Assembly: GCF_002797395.1 (NCBI RefSeq) | Contig: NZ_KZ454943.1 | Span: forward strand, 4,516,253 to 4,580,252 | Reading direction: 5' to 3' | Length of the DNA stretch: 64,000 nucleotides | DNA from: Bacillus solitudinis | Lineage (GTDB): Bacteria > Bacillota > Bacilli > Bacillales > Bacillaceae_D | Shown: piece by piece, positions 18,665 to 26,764 of the stretch | Numbering within the stretch: the first letter of the stretch is position 1 | How the letters are laid out: each line of letters begins with the position of its first letter | Translations under genes and position numbers: made by a program | The notes under the pieces: generated by a model | Seen by the model: only the letters and a program-made list of their open reading frames with translations | The model's database searches: none | Told to the model about the DNA's origin: nothing

Positions 18665-19012
18665 TTAAAAAGGAAGAGGCTCCCCACCCTCTTGAATTAA
18701 TTCAATAACTTCTTCCTCAGTCAAATGAATGGATCCTTTGGGAATTAAGGCCATAATCTCTTCAATCGTCATTTCTTCTACACCTTCAGGTAATAATTGC
18801 GCAATCTCTAGTCTTGTATAAAACTGAACATTGTTTTCTGACTGTTGTATGGAATATTGTCCATGCTCTTCGGCGACGGTAGTTGGACGCATGGATTGTA
18901 GGGATGTTCCTTGAATCTCTGTAGGAATTGTTTGATCGGCATTGTCCATCCGACAAGCACCAAGAGTGAGCAATATAATGAGTATTAATAGCACATATGA
19001 CGTTGTCCTCAT
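18665..19012 (-). CDS. small lipoprotein of unknown function
   Basis: 115 residues from ATG 19012 (AAAGGAGATG upstream). The N-terminus is a lipoprotein signal peptide with lipobox LTLGAC. The mature part is acidic and contains two helix-turn segments (MTIEEIMALIPKG and LTEEEVIELIQEG) that look like an internal repeat of a TxEExxxLIxxG unit. No enzymatic motif. It should be anchored on the outer face of the membrane. Divergent from the phosphodiesterase gene. Confidence 0.75.
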   Translation of the reverse strand: MRTTSYVLLILIILLTLGACRMDNADQTIPTEIQGTSLQSMRPTTVAEEHGQYSIQQSENNVQFYTRLEIAQLLPEGVEEMTIEEIMALIPKGSIHLTEEEVIELIQEGGEPLPF

Positions 19013-19118
19013 AAGCATCTCCTTTTGCAAACCATTGTTATATGTTAGTATTTTCCGTTACACTGAAATTATGATAACTTTTTACCTATCTAATAATGGA
19101 AACAAAAAGGATGAGTTT

Positions 19119-19616
19119 ATGAAAGTGATGATTATATCTGATACTCATTATCCAAAGAAAGCTAAGGCCATTCCAAAACAAGTGCTCCGTGATTTAACCA
19201 ATTGTGACTTACTCATTCACGCAGGTGATTGGAATACACTTGATGTCTTTCATGAACTGAGTCGTTATACGGAAGTAAAAGGAGTTTTTGGAAACACAGA
19301 TTCCCAAGAGATAAAAGATAATTTCCCGGAAACATTATTGCTTCATTTAAATGGTTTTAATATTGGGGTAATCCATGGTCATGGAGAGAAATCTACAACG
19401 GAGAAACGCGCTTTAAGGGCCTTTGATTCCAAACAGGTTGACTGTATTATATATGGTCATTCACATATCCCTCAGTTAAAAAAGGCTGAATCAATCCTCC
19501 TAATCAATCCTGGATCTGCTACTGATAAACGTCGGCAGCCCTACTTCTCTTATTGCATTCTTACAATAGAGGATTCTCTTGGTGTTAACCATATTTTTTA
19601 CGACGATAAGAGCTAA
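19119..19616 (+). CDS. YfcE/MJ0936-type metallophosphoesterase
   Basis: Calcineurin-like phosphodiesterase, 165 residues. Metal-binding motifs are in order: SDTHYPK, HAGDWN, GNTD, IHGHGE and YGHSHIPQ, with NPGSATDKR near the end. This is the short single-domain class that hydrolyses phosphodiesters in vitro; its physiological substrate is unknown. The chosen start, ATG 19119, follows AAAAAGGATGAG and gives the family's normal N-terminus. A longer frame upstream would overlap the divergent lipoprotein promoter. B. subtilis YsnB is similar. Confidence 0.93.
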   Translation: MKVMIISDTHYPKKAKAIPKQVLRDLTNCDLLIHAGDWNTLDVFHELSRYTEVKGVFGNTDSQEIKDNFPETLLLHLNGFNIGVIHGHGEKSTTEKRALRAFDSKQVDCIIYGHSHIPQLKKAESILLINPGSATDKRRQPYFSYCILTIEDSLGVNHIFYDDKS

Positions 19617-19683
19617 ATCTTGATTTGAATACTGAGGGACCCCCTAAAAGGTATAAACCCTTTAAGAGATCCCTTGTTATCTA

Positions 19684-19980
19684 TTATTGAAATTGTGAGG
19701 GCGACTGTTGTTGGTATTGACCTTGTTGGTGCGACTGTTGCTGATGAGACTGTTGTTGCATCATCATTTGACTTTGTTTAAGATGTTGATTTTCTTGAAT
19801 TAATTGGTTACACATTGTGTATAACTGTTGAATTTGTTGACCAGCCATATTTTCATGTTGACCCATTTGTTGAAGCTGGTTAGCTACTTGCTTTAATTGA
19901 GATGCATGTTGCTGTTCCATTTGTTGCATTTGTTGAAGCATTTGCTGCAGCTGACCACTAAGATTTGTGTTTTGATACAT
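19684..19980 (-). CDS. glutamine-rich coiled-coil protein
   Basis: 98 residues, nearly 40 percent Gln by eye, with heptad-like LQQMLQQMQQMEQQ in the first half and Gln/Ser/His low complexity (repeated SHQQQ) at the C-terminus. No signal peptide, cysteine or known domain. Strong AGGAGGATG ribosome-binding site. Composition resembles spore-associated proteins of Bacilli, but that is only a guess. A hairpin at 19637-19675 separates it from the convergent phosphodiesterase gene. Confidence 0.7.
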   Translation of the reverse strand: MYQNTNLSGQLQQMLQQMQQMEQQHASQLKQVANQLQQMGQHENMAGQQIQQLYTMCNQLIQENQHLKQSQMMMQQQSHQQQSHQQGQYQQQSPSQFQ

Positions 19981-20136
19981 TCGACTTCATCCTCCTAAAG
20001 ATGGTTAATTTTGTAGTACAAGGATAGAGTAACCATTCTTTATATATATATGTAGAGAAACATGGACAACTTTTTCATAAAAGTTCTTAAGGGAGTCAAA
20101 CTAACTATATCTATATTAGAATAAGAGGTGCTTTGA

Positions 20137-20400
20137 ATGCGATTTGTTGACGATTTATATAAATTATACAAAAACCATTTAACTGGAGACGAAGAAGATG
20201 CCTATGTAATTATTCGTGGAATCCTCCTAGAGTTCAGTGATAATGATATTGAAAAAACAATGAAAGACATGAGTGAACACGAACGATTTGAAATGTTTTC
20301 ATTATATTTGTATGAGAAATTCAGACTAAAAGTGGCGGAAGAAGGCATTGGTCAAACAAAAATGGCAGATGACCAAGGAGACATCAAATATTTTCATTAA
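20137..20400 (+). CDS. small acidic helical protein, DUF6154-like
   Basis: 87 residues, soluble, mostly alpha-helical. The opening RFVDDLYKLYKNHLTGDEED and the later LYLYEKFRLKVAEEGIG look like the Bacillus family DUF6154, recalled from memory and not checked. No catalytic residues evident. AAGAGGTGC lies before the ATG. Confidence 0.7.
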   Translation: MRFVDDLYKLYKNHLTGDEEDAYVIIRGILLEFSDNDIEKTMKDMSEHERFEMFSLYLYEKFRLKVAEEGIGQTKMADDQGDIKYFH

Positions 20401-20469
20401 AGAAATATTGGCACACCTTTTTTTATACATGGCATAAAATAAATTATGCCAATGTATGGAGGTTATCTT

Positions 20470-20748
20470 ATGAGAATAGAACGAAAACCAAGATACTATG
20501 GGTACGACCTCGTAATTAACCATGTATTACATAAGCGATGTTTAAGATGTGAATCTTGGTATGAATTTGACGGGGAGATTGGTTATTGTCATTCATGTAT
20601 CCATCATATAAAAAGATTACAAGACAAAACAGTTACTTTCAAAAAGTCTAGACAGGGCCTAGACTCTTTAAATTATGCAATTTTTAAAGTTTTTCCAAAA
20701 GGTACTTTAGGAATAAAATCGTTTGGAACAAGCCAGACGACTTCATAA
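20470..20748 (+). CDS. small zinc-ribbon protein
   Basis: 92 residues from ATG 20470 (GGAGGTTATCTT upstream). Two Cys-x-x-Cys pairs (CLRCESWY and YCHSC) spaced 16 residues apart should bind one zinc ion. The N-terminus is basic (RIERKPRYYGYD). Function is unknown; nucleic-acid binding is possible. Its last 25 codons overlap the 3' end of the convergent gene by 76 bases, so either the C-terminal extension is dispensable or one of the two stops has drifted. Confidence 0.65.
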   Translation: MRIERKPRYYGYDLVINHVLHKRCLRCESWYEFDGEIGYCHSCIHHIKRLQDKTVTFKKSRQGLDSLNYAIFKVFPKGTLGIKSFGTSQTTS

Positions 20749-21074
20749 TCGATAAGAATGTTTTCATAGAAGTAGCCTGTTACATCTGTAATATAGAAGA
20801 GTGTGTCAATTTTATTTTCATTCCCCCATTCCAGCACCTCTGTATATGACGATTTTCCATGTGTAAAATAGTGAATGTTCGGTTTCTCAATTGGGGAAAT
20901 GTCTCTAATTTTAAAATCCGACTGAACTAACGTTGTTTCTGGTTTCACTTCTTTAAAAAGCTTTACTATGCTTTCAATAAGAGCTTCCGTATCATTTGTT
21001 GATGTATCAATTGCCAAAACTATTTTGCCCTCTTGCTTTTGAATCATCGATAATAAGGATTTCTGCCATTTCAT
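20673..21074 (-). CDS. stand-alone VWA-like (DUF2201 C-terminal) protein
   Basis: 133 residues. The start VLAIDTSTND and the end LFYITDVTGYF...VVWLVPND...VPFGKTLKIA match the first strand and the C-terminal signature of the VWA-like domain that closes DUF2201 metallopeptidase-like proteins. The usual N-terminal 250 residues are missing, and no frame for them exists upstream. It has its own ribosome-binding site (AGGAGCTG), so it is either a truncated remnant or a free-standing domain. The Ser of the DxSxS metal site is replaced (DTSTN). Confidence 0.6.
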   Translation of the reverse strand: MKWQKSLLSMIQKQEGKIVLAIDTSTNDTEALIESIVKLFKEVKPETTLVQSDFKIRDISPIEKPNIHYFTHGKSSYTEVLEWGNENKIDTLFYITDVTGYFYENILIDYEVVWLVPNDFIPKVPFGKTLKIA

Positions 21075-21139
21075 CGTTTCAGCTCCTAGTAAATAGTTAA
21101 AAGCAAGAATTATTATGCTTCAAAAGCAACGACTTTATG

Positions 21140-22639
21140 TTATGAGTTGTTTCTGGTTAAATAAACCATATTAACAGAGTGAGGAGGTACAGAAATGAGA
21201 TGGGGTTGACGATTGACTGTTAGTTGTTGTTCTTTAATACTAACTCGTGTTGGGTTATCAATGTCATTATAGGCGTCCTTGGAATCAGATTGGAGACTAT
21301 ATAAAGTAATCTTGGTCCTATCATATTGTCGGATGTTGAGTTCACATTCTTTTGCCTCATTCGGGTGCCTGTTCACAATCGCTATGGCAATATCTCCGGT
21401 CAATGAATGACGCGTTGTGATAACGTCTAAACTAGGGACTTCAACGGTTATTCCTTTTTTATCAACACGAAATGTATCGCCACCACTTACGTAAGAATCA
21501 ATTACTTCGTCTCCCATATATGTTGTATATAATTGGAATACAAAATAGGTTGATCGTAGGACGATCCCATCTTCATGGGTAAAAATAGCTCCTCTCGTAT
21601 TTACAGTGGGTGAGAAATTTGCCATTTGCACGATATCACAATGCTTTAAACATTGATTTAAAAAACAAGCAGAAAAGATAGCGTCGGCCATTGTATAGCT
21701 CTCATTTGCATCATTTAAGTCCCTTGGAGATAAATAATCCTCTGTTGAAGAATTTACATGTGGGTGATGCCAACCGCGTAAATTCCATTCATCAAATGAA
21801 ATCCGAATCTTATCAAGGTATCCGAGTGAACCAAGAATGTATTTTGTTTGTAAGATTGGCGGTTCAATATCTAGTGTATACGCCATACAGGTTTCAAAAT
21901 CAGATAAATTATTTTCTTCGTTTAAAACATCCCAATAGCCATGTATTGAAATCCAATCTAAATACTTGCCTGCTTCTCGAATAAGGTTAATGTTCCAATC
22001 TAAATCGGGGATACTAGCTGCAAATAATTCAATCGAAGGATCAACACGCTTCATCATTTTTGCTGATTCCGCAACGAAACGTCCCCATTCATTTAATGAT
22101 TTCGCCCCGATTTCCCAATCACCATAATTCTCGTTACCAATGCTCCAATATTTTACGTTGTATGGCTCAATATTTCCATTACTTATCCGCAAAGAGGCCC
22201 ACTTTCCTTCGTTTTCTAAATTACAATATTCCACCCAATCACTCATATCTTCTGCGGTACCTGTTCCAGCATTTGTACAAATATATGGTTCGGCACCAAT
22301 TTGCTGAGAGTAATCAACAAACTCATCTGTTCCAAATTGATTGCTCTCTTCAACCCGCCACGCTTTATCAAAAAAAGGAACTCGATTTATGCTGATACCT
22401 TCTTTCCAGTTATAATTCGAAACAAAACATCCACCTGGCCATCTCATTACTGGAACATTGATGTTTTTTAACGCATCGATCACATCAGTTCGATAGCCAG
22501 CTTCATTAGAAAGTTTATGACCAGGTTGATATATTCCACCATAAATTTGACGATGAAAGTGCTCAATAAAATGACCATAAATCATTACATTTCTTACTCC
22601 TAAGGCACGGTGTGCATTAACTTCAATCTGCGCTTTCAT
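21140..22639 (-). CDS. abfA: GH51 alpha-L-arabinofuranosidase
   Basis: Intracellular retaining glycosidase that releases L-arabinose from arabino-oligosaccharides. The 499-residue length fits GH51. The acid/base Glu is in SIGNENYGDWE and the nucleophile Glu in ISFDEWNLRGWHH. Upstream motifs YGHFIEHFHRQIYGGI and MRWPGGCFVSNYNW line the active site. No signal peptide. It is separate from the ara cluster at 52-64 kb. A cre site lies 60 bases upstream, and I saw no AraR operator. Confidence 0.95.
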   Translation of the reverse strand: MKAQIEVNAHRALGVRNVMIYGHFIEHFHRQIYGGIYQPGHKLSNEAGYRTDVIDALKNINVPVMRWPGGCFVSNYNWKEGISINRVPFFDKAWRVEESNQFGTDEFVDYSQQIGAEPYICTNAGTGTAEDMSDWVEYCNLENEGKWASLRISNGNIEPYNVKYWSIGNENYGDWEIGAKSLNEWGRFVAESAKMMKRVDPSIELFAASIPDLDWNINLIREAGKYLDWISIHGYWDVLNEENNLSDFETCMAYTLDIEPPILQTKYILGSLGYLDKIRISFDEWNLRGWHHPHVNSSTEDYLSPRDLNDANESYTMADAIFSACFLNQCLKHCDIVQMANFSPTVNTRGAIFTHEDGIVLRSTYFVFQLYTTYMGDEVIDSYVSGGDTFRVDKKGITVEVPSLDVITTRHSLTGDIAIAIVNRHPNEAKECELNIRQYDRTKITLYSLQSDSKDAYNDIDNPTRVSIKEQQLTVNRQPHLISVPPHSVNMVYLTRNNS

Positions 22640-22696
22640 AATGACTACCCCTCTCTGAGATATAATAGACTTAATTAGTATTTTATTACGGTTTCA

Positions 22697-22710
22697 ATAA
22701 AGCGCTTTCA
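22697..22710. promoter_or_regulatory. cre site upstream of abfA
   Basis: Minus-strand TGAAAGCGCTTTAT matches the CcpA consensus at all but one position and lies 58 bases before the abfA start, suggesting glucose repression. Confidence 0.7.
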
Positions 22711-22867
22711 AACTCCTGCCTTTTAAAGTGGAAATCCAAAAAAACCTGTTTTCATCTTCATTAGACGAAAGAAGACAGAACTAGCTAAAATCTATCAAAG
22801 GGTTCGACGACTTATAAAGTGAATACTTAGAAGGAGACGAAAAAAGACAGCAAAGGGGTTTGGATGA

Positions 22868-22999
22868 ATGAGAACTAAACGAAGAGATGAATGGAAAACT
22901 CATTGGAAAAAATATAAGCATCTATACAAAGGAAATCGATGTGAACGCCGAGATAAATGGAGAAATAAATGGGAAAATCGATATAAAGAAGCTAGCTAA
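22868..22999 (+). CDS. 43-residue basic, tryptophan-rich peptide
   Basis: ATG 22868 lies nine bases behind AAGGGG and opens 43 codons ending in TAA, directly followed by a good terminator. The peptide has four Trp and is very rich in Lys/Arg. It consists of two related halves: RRDEWKTHWKKYKHLYK and RRDKWRNKWENRYKEAS, joined by GNRCE. No signal sequence or membrane span. I do not recognise the family. Ribosome-binding site, composition and terminator together support a real gene. Confidence 0.65.
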   Translation: MRTKRRDEWKTHWKKYKHLYKGNRCERRDKWRNKWENRYKEAS

Positions 23000-23000
23000 A

Positions 23001-23032
23001 AAGTCCATAAGTATGGGCTTTTTTTTGTCCAT
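23001..23032 (+). terminator. terminator of the 43-residue peptide gene
   Basis: AGTCCATA, AG loop, TATGGGCT then eight Ts, starting two bases after the stop codon. Confidence 0.85.
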
Positions 23033-23162
23033 TTCTAAATGAAATTTCTAAATAAATTAAATTAAACTTCAAGAAGACATTAAGGTATGTGAAATTATAT
23101 ATATAAAGGGTGCATTCTTATGTGGTTTGTTATTAACTAATCAACCTTGGATTTTCTCCAAA

Positions 23163-23195
23163 GGAGGGTGTGCCATAAAGTCATGACACACCCCC
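23163..23195 (-). terminator. possible terminator of the HAD gene
   Basis: GGGTGTGCCAT and ATGACACACCC form a stable near-perfect stem seven bases after the HAD stop, but the T tract is poor (TCCTTTGG). Confidence 0.5.
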
Positions 23196-23201
23196 ACAAT
23201 C

Positions 23202-23993
23202 TTATTTCTGGTTTAACGCATCCAAAATAGGAAATAATTCATCTAAATGTGTAATTTCAAAATCAGGAATTACTTCATTTCTTTCTTTGTTATGACGATT
23301 AATCCAAACAGACTTCATTCCAACCCTTGACGCACCTAGAATATCTGTCATTAAATTATCACCAACCATAATCGCTTCACTTTTATCAATATTCATTAAA
23401 GAAAGCGCGTGTTCAAAGATTGTTGCGTCAGGCTTACCTCTTCCAAATGCACCTGAGATAACGATTTGGTCAAAATACGGAACAAGCTCAGGTGTAATAT
23501 CAAGCTTCGTATTTTGCAAATCTGGTGAACCATTAGTAAGTAGAAGTAATTGATACGTCCCTTTTAATTTGTTGAGCACACTAAATGATTCCTCGTACAC
23601 GAATGGCTTTTTGCGACGTTCTTTCGGAAAGCGTTCAGCCAGTTCAGCACCAAATGCTTCATCATTAATTCCTAACGCCTTTAATCCTCTTGTCCATGCT
23701 TCTTTACGATATGTAGGGACAATATCCTTCATTTTTCTGAAATTGTCATCATCATCATTAAAATTTCCCCAAAGCCCTTCGAATGGGTTAATTCCAATCA
23801 TTTGTGTAAAATCATAGGTTTCATACGAAGCATATAGTTCTCTCGCTTCCTGGCGTACAGCTTCTTCGAATTCTTCTAAATCAAAACCATACTTCTCCTG
23901 TGCCACCTTACACGTTGCAACGAAGGCTTCTTTGACACTTTTTTGATCCCATAAAAGTGTATCATCCAAATCAAAAAAAACAGCTTTTATCAT
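23202..23993 (-). CDS. HAD superfamily phosphatase (YsaA-like)
   Basis: Haloacid dehalogenase-type phosphohydrolase, 263 residues, cytoplasmic. The four motifs are FDLDDTLLW (nucleophile Asp), LLTNGSPD (Thr), the Lys of [10 protein letters not shown], and [12 protein letters not shown] (acidic motif). The inserted helical cap between residues 20 and 120, with INPFEGLWG, is like B. subtilis YsaA. Substrate unknown. AGGGGACACATGAA precedes the ATG. Confidence 0.9.
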   Translation of the reverse strand: MIKAVFFDLDDTLLWDQKSVKEAFVATCKVAQEKYGFDLEEFEEAVRQEARELYASYETYDFTQMIGINPFEGLWGNFNDDDDNFRKMKDIVPTYRKEAWTRGLKALGINDEAFGAELAERFPKERRKKPFVYEESFSVLNKLKGTYQLLLLTNGSPDLQNTKLDITPELVPYFDQIVISGAFGRGKPDATIFEHALSLMNIDKSEAIMVGDNLMTDILGASRVGMKSVWINRHNKERNEVIPDFEITHLDELFPILDALNQK

Positions 23994-24063
23994 TTCATGT
24001 GTCCCCTTTTTTCAAATTCCCACAATGTAAAGATTACAAGGAATTAAACAATAAGTAAATAGT

Positions 24064-24363
24064 CTATCCTTCTTTTCTTTCAGCATAAAACTGGTCATAT
24101 TCCTCTATTAATCTCAAATCTAGATTCGTGATGCCGTTTGCCTTCCAAGAAGAAAGCTTTATCGTTACCAAAATATAATCAATCGAAATAAACGGATGAT
24201 GATTTTCTTCTTCCGAAAGATTCGCAATTTTATTTACAAATTCAATTCCGCTAAGATACGAACGAAAGCGATATTTTTTAACAAGCCATTTTTCATCTGA
24301 TACTGCCCATCCTGAAAGTTGTGAAAGATGTTTTTGTACAACTTCTATGTTAAGCCTCTCCAT
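24064..24363 (-). CDS. 4a-hydroxytetrahydrobiopterin dehydratase (PCD/DCoH family)
   Basis: Pterin-4a-carbinolamine dehydratase-like protein, 99 residues from ATG 24363 (AGGGG eight bases upstream). It carries the active-site motif EENHHPFISIDYILVTI with both histidines, and the closing helix LIEEYDQFY. The family regenerates dihydrobiopterin or helps molybdopterin chemistry. No aromatic hydroxylase is nearby, so the role here is open. It starts 15 bases after the nitroreductase stop, on the same strand. Confidence 0.88.
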   Translation of the reverse strand: MERLNIEVVQKHLSQLSGWAVSDEKWLVKKYRFRSYLSGIEFVNKIANLSEEENHHPFISIDYILVTIKLSSWKANGITNLDLRLIEEYDQFYAERKEG

Positions 24364-24378
24364 GTCTACCACCCCTTA

Positions 24379-24948
24379 TTATAACCATGTTGTTTTTTCA
24401 GAAAATGGGATCCTAGTTTTAGGTTTTAATTTGTCTAATGCTTCTTGATCAGGATACCCTATGTAAACTGTTCCAATAATTTTCTTATTTTGAAGTGAGC
24501 CTATAAATTCATTCATGCGTGCGTCGCTGACAAGTCCGACTCCTCTTGTTCTCCAAACGAAACCTAAATCTAAATCCATCGCCATAAGCCACATGGAATG
24601 AATGGCACAGCAAACAGCATACTCATTATCTCTCGTAGCTTCGTCGTCACCTTCTACAATATCCGAAGCAACAACGATCATGGCTGGTGTTGTTGTCACT
24701 ACTTTTAATGAACTTTCTACTAATTTAGGTTTTGCTTGGAATCGTTCTTCTAAATAATCTTTCGCTAGTTGTACGTACTTATCTTTGGCTTCACCCTGAA
24801 TCACATAAAAGCTCCAAGGCTCTCTCATTCGGTCGTTTGGTGCCAATGTTGCTGCTTCTAATAATTGCTCAATTTTCTCTTTTTCTACGTGACGAGGTTC
24901 ATAATTTCGAATCGCACGTCTCGATTTTAATAGTTTCATAACATTCAT
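24379..24948 (-). CDS. nitroreductase family flavoprotein
   Basis: FMN-dependent NAD(P)H oxidoreductase, 189 residues from ATG 24948 (AAGGAG nine bases upstream; the TTG three codons earlier abuts it). The FMN-binding signatures are LKSRRAIRNYEPRHV at the N-terminus, ATLAPNDRMREPWSFYVI and the C-terminal GTVYIGYPDQ. Substrates may include nitroaromatics or quinones. Probably co-transcribed with the pterin dehydratase. Confidence 0.9.
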   Translation of the reverse strand: MNVMKLLKSRRAIRNYEPRHVEKEKIEQLLEAATLAPNDRMREPWSFYVIQGEAKDKYVQLAKDYLEERFQAKPKLVESSLKVVTTTPAMIVVASDIVEGDDEATRDNEYAVCCAIHSMWLMAMDLDLGFVWRTRGVGLVSDARMNEFIGSLQNKKIIGTVYIGYPDQEALDKLKPKTRIPFSEKTTWL

Positions 24949-25040
24949 ATGCTTCAACTCCTTTATCTTACTTTATTTAACTAGAGTGGTTCCTTAATGG
25001 CAACCACTTCATCTTATTTCTCTTAAGAAGAAAAACACTT

Positions 25041-25802
25041 TCATCTAAGCTGATAGCAGTTCTTCGTGTTCAATGTAAGTTGCATTTCTAGTTCATGAAC
25101 ATTCATTTGTTTGATTTCTGCGAGGCTAAACAAAACATCACGTAATAGTAATGGTGAAGTCGGTTTGTTCTTAAACGGACCTTCAAACTGCCAAGGTCCA
25201 TCTGTTTCAGTCAGTAGATTTGCTAAAGGGACGTCGTTCACTAGCTCCATATCACGCTCTCGGTAGCAAACTTCAGGGGTCACAGATAAATAATATCCAG
25301 CTTCAACGATCGCATGTACAACATTTCTAGGTGCTTTCAACCAATGAAAATGTGCTTTTTGTATTTGCTTCTTTTTTACTAGTTGTAAGACGAGATGCGC
25401 TTTTTCATGAACTGCATGCAGAGCAACGGGTAATTCCTGAGCGGATGCTATATCAAGATAATGTTTAAGGAGATCAATGTGCTTCTCTAATGAGTTAGCT
25501 TCCAGCGAATAGTGGGGTAAGCCAATCTCGCCGATTGCAGTAATCCGATTACGCTCTATTTGAAGAAGCTTTTCCCACTCTAGGACATCCTTTTCCGGCG
25601 GAAGTGAATATTCTGGATGAAACCCCACACAAGCATGAACAAAAGAAGGAAAACATCGTTGCAGTTCTAATGTTTTGTAGGAAGAAGCTAAGTTAGTTGA
25701 AACAGCCATAACACGTTCAACACCTGCTTCTTGCCATGTTTTAACCCACTCTTGTATTTGACCTACCTTATATTGATCTAAATGAAGATGTGCATCAATC
25801 AT
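25041..25802 (-). CDS. TatD family metal-dependent hydrolase
   Basis: Amidohydrolase-fold DNase-like enzyme, 253 residues. Metal ligands are visible: DAHLHLDQ (His-x-His), AIGEIGLPHY (Glu), ALHAVHEKA (His), HFHWLKAP (His) and TETDGPW (Asp). It is a little shorter and more divergent than the housekeeping TatD/YabD proteins, so it is probably a second paralogue. AGGAGGTCAAA before the ATG. Confidence 0.9.
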   Translation of the reverse strand: MIDAHLHLDQYKVGQIQEWVKTWQEAGVERVMAVSTNLASSYKTLELQRCFPSFVHACVGFHPEYSLPPEKDVLEWEKLLQIERNRITAIGEIGLPHYSLEANSLEKHIDLLKHYLDIASAQELPVALHAVHEKAHLVLQLVKKKQIQKAHFHWLKAPRNVVHAIVEAGYYLSVTPEVCYRERDMELVNDVPLANLLTETDGPWQFEGPFKNKPTSPLLLRDVLFSLAEIKQMNVHELEMQLTLNTKNCYQLR

Positions 25803-25904
25803 TTTGACCTCCTATTTTATTCACATGCTAGAACAGAATCAAATTAATCAACCTCCCCCCTTAGATGGAAATATCTTCAGGGGTAATCATAACTCACATT
25901 AACA

Positions 25905-26747
25905 TTACTTAAATTTCCCATCCCGATAATCAGCAAATGCTTGATAAATTTCTTCCTCTGTATTCATGACAAAAGGACCTCTGGCAACCACGGGTTCATT
26001 AATTGGCTTACCGGCATAAAACAATAGTTGACTTGTCTCCAGCGCATTTATAGTAAGCTGACTTGAAGTCGTATCCTCTACTGAATCAAGCAGTGCCACA
26101 TCCCTTGTTTGAACCATTTGCCCGCTTTCCCCAACTTCGGCTTTTCCACTAAGGACATATACAAATCCATTGTAAGCAGGTGGGATATCTTGGATATAAT
26201 TTGTTCCTTTCTCCATTGTAATTTCAACCATATTAAATGGAATATAATTTTTCGTCTCTGCCACAAGACCATTCGACCTTCCCGAGAAAACACGGATTTT
26301 GACTCCATGCTCTTCTTTTGTTGGCATCTCTTCCCCTACTAGGTTTTGATAACGAGGTTCTGTCATTTTATATCCACTAGGTAAATTTAACCAAAGCTGA
26401 AGTGAATGAACAGTTTCTCCTTCGAGAGGATCCTCACTATGAAGGACTCCTTTTCCAGCCGTCATAAGCTGGGCATCCCCTGGATTAAGAACTCCTTCAC
26501 CCGCTTGGTTGTCTGAATGTTCAAGGACTCCGTCAATAACGTAGGTGAACGTCTCCATTCCACGATGTGGATGTAACGGAAACGTTCCTCGCTTGAAATA
26601 ATCTTCTGCTAAAAGAAGAAACGGATCGTATTCCCCCCAATTACCCGGTTCGAGCACAAGTCCTGATGAATGAGTCTCACTATTTTTTTGAATTTCTACA
26701 CGCTTTACAAATTTAATTGAACGCTCATTTTTTTGTAACTTATCCAT
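25905..26747 (-). CDS. pirin family protein
   Basis: Bicupin, 280 residues. The N-terminal cupin has the pirin metal site HPHRGMETFTYVIDG followed by the Glu/His pair in VLHSEDP. Bacterial pirins include quercetin dioxygenases and redox-linked regulators. It starts 17 bases after helD on the same strand with a perfect AAGGAGG, so it is probably its operon partner. Confidence 0.9.
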   Translation of the reverse strand: MDKLQKNERSIKFVKRVEIQKNSETHSSGLVLEPGNWGEYDPFLLLAEDYFKRGTFPLHPHRGMETFTYVIDGVLEHSDNQAGEGVLNPGDAQLMTAGKGVLHSEDPLEGETVHSLQLWLNLPSGYKMTEPRYQNLVGEEMPTKEEHGVKIRVFSGRSNGLVAETKNYIPFNMVEITMEKGTNYIQDIPPAYNGFVYVLSGKAEVGESGQMVQTRDVALLDSVEDTTSSQLTINALETSQLLFYAGKPINEPVVARGPFVMNTEEEIYQAFADYRDGKFK

Positions 26748-26764
26748 CGTTACCTCCTTGATGT

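Noticed and set aside
23163-23195. Insertion sequence end
   Set aside because: The hairpin stands alone, has no partner copy in the window, and sits where a terminator of the HAD gene is expected.
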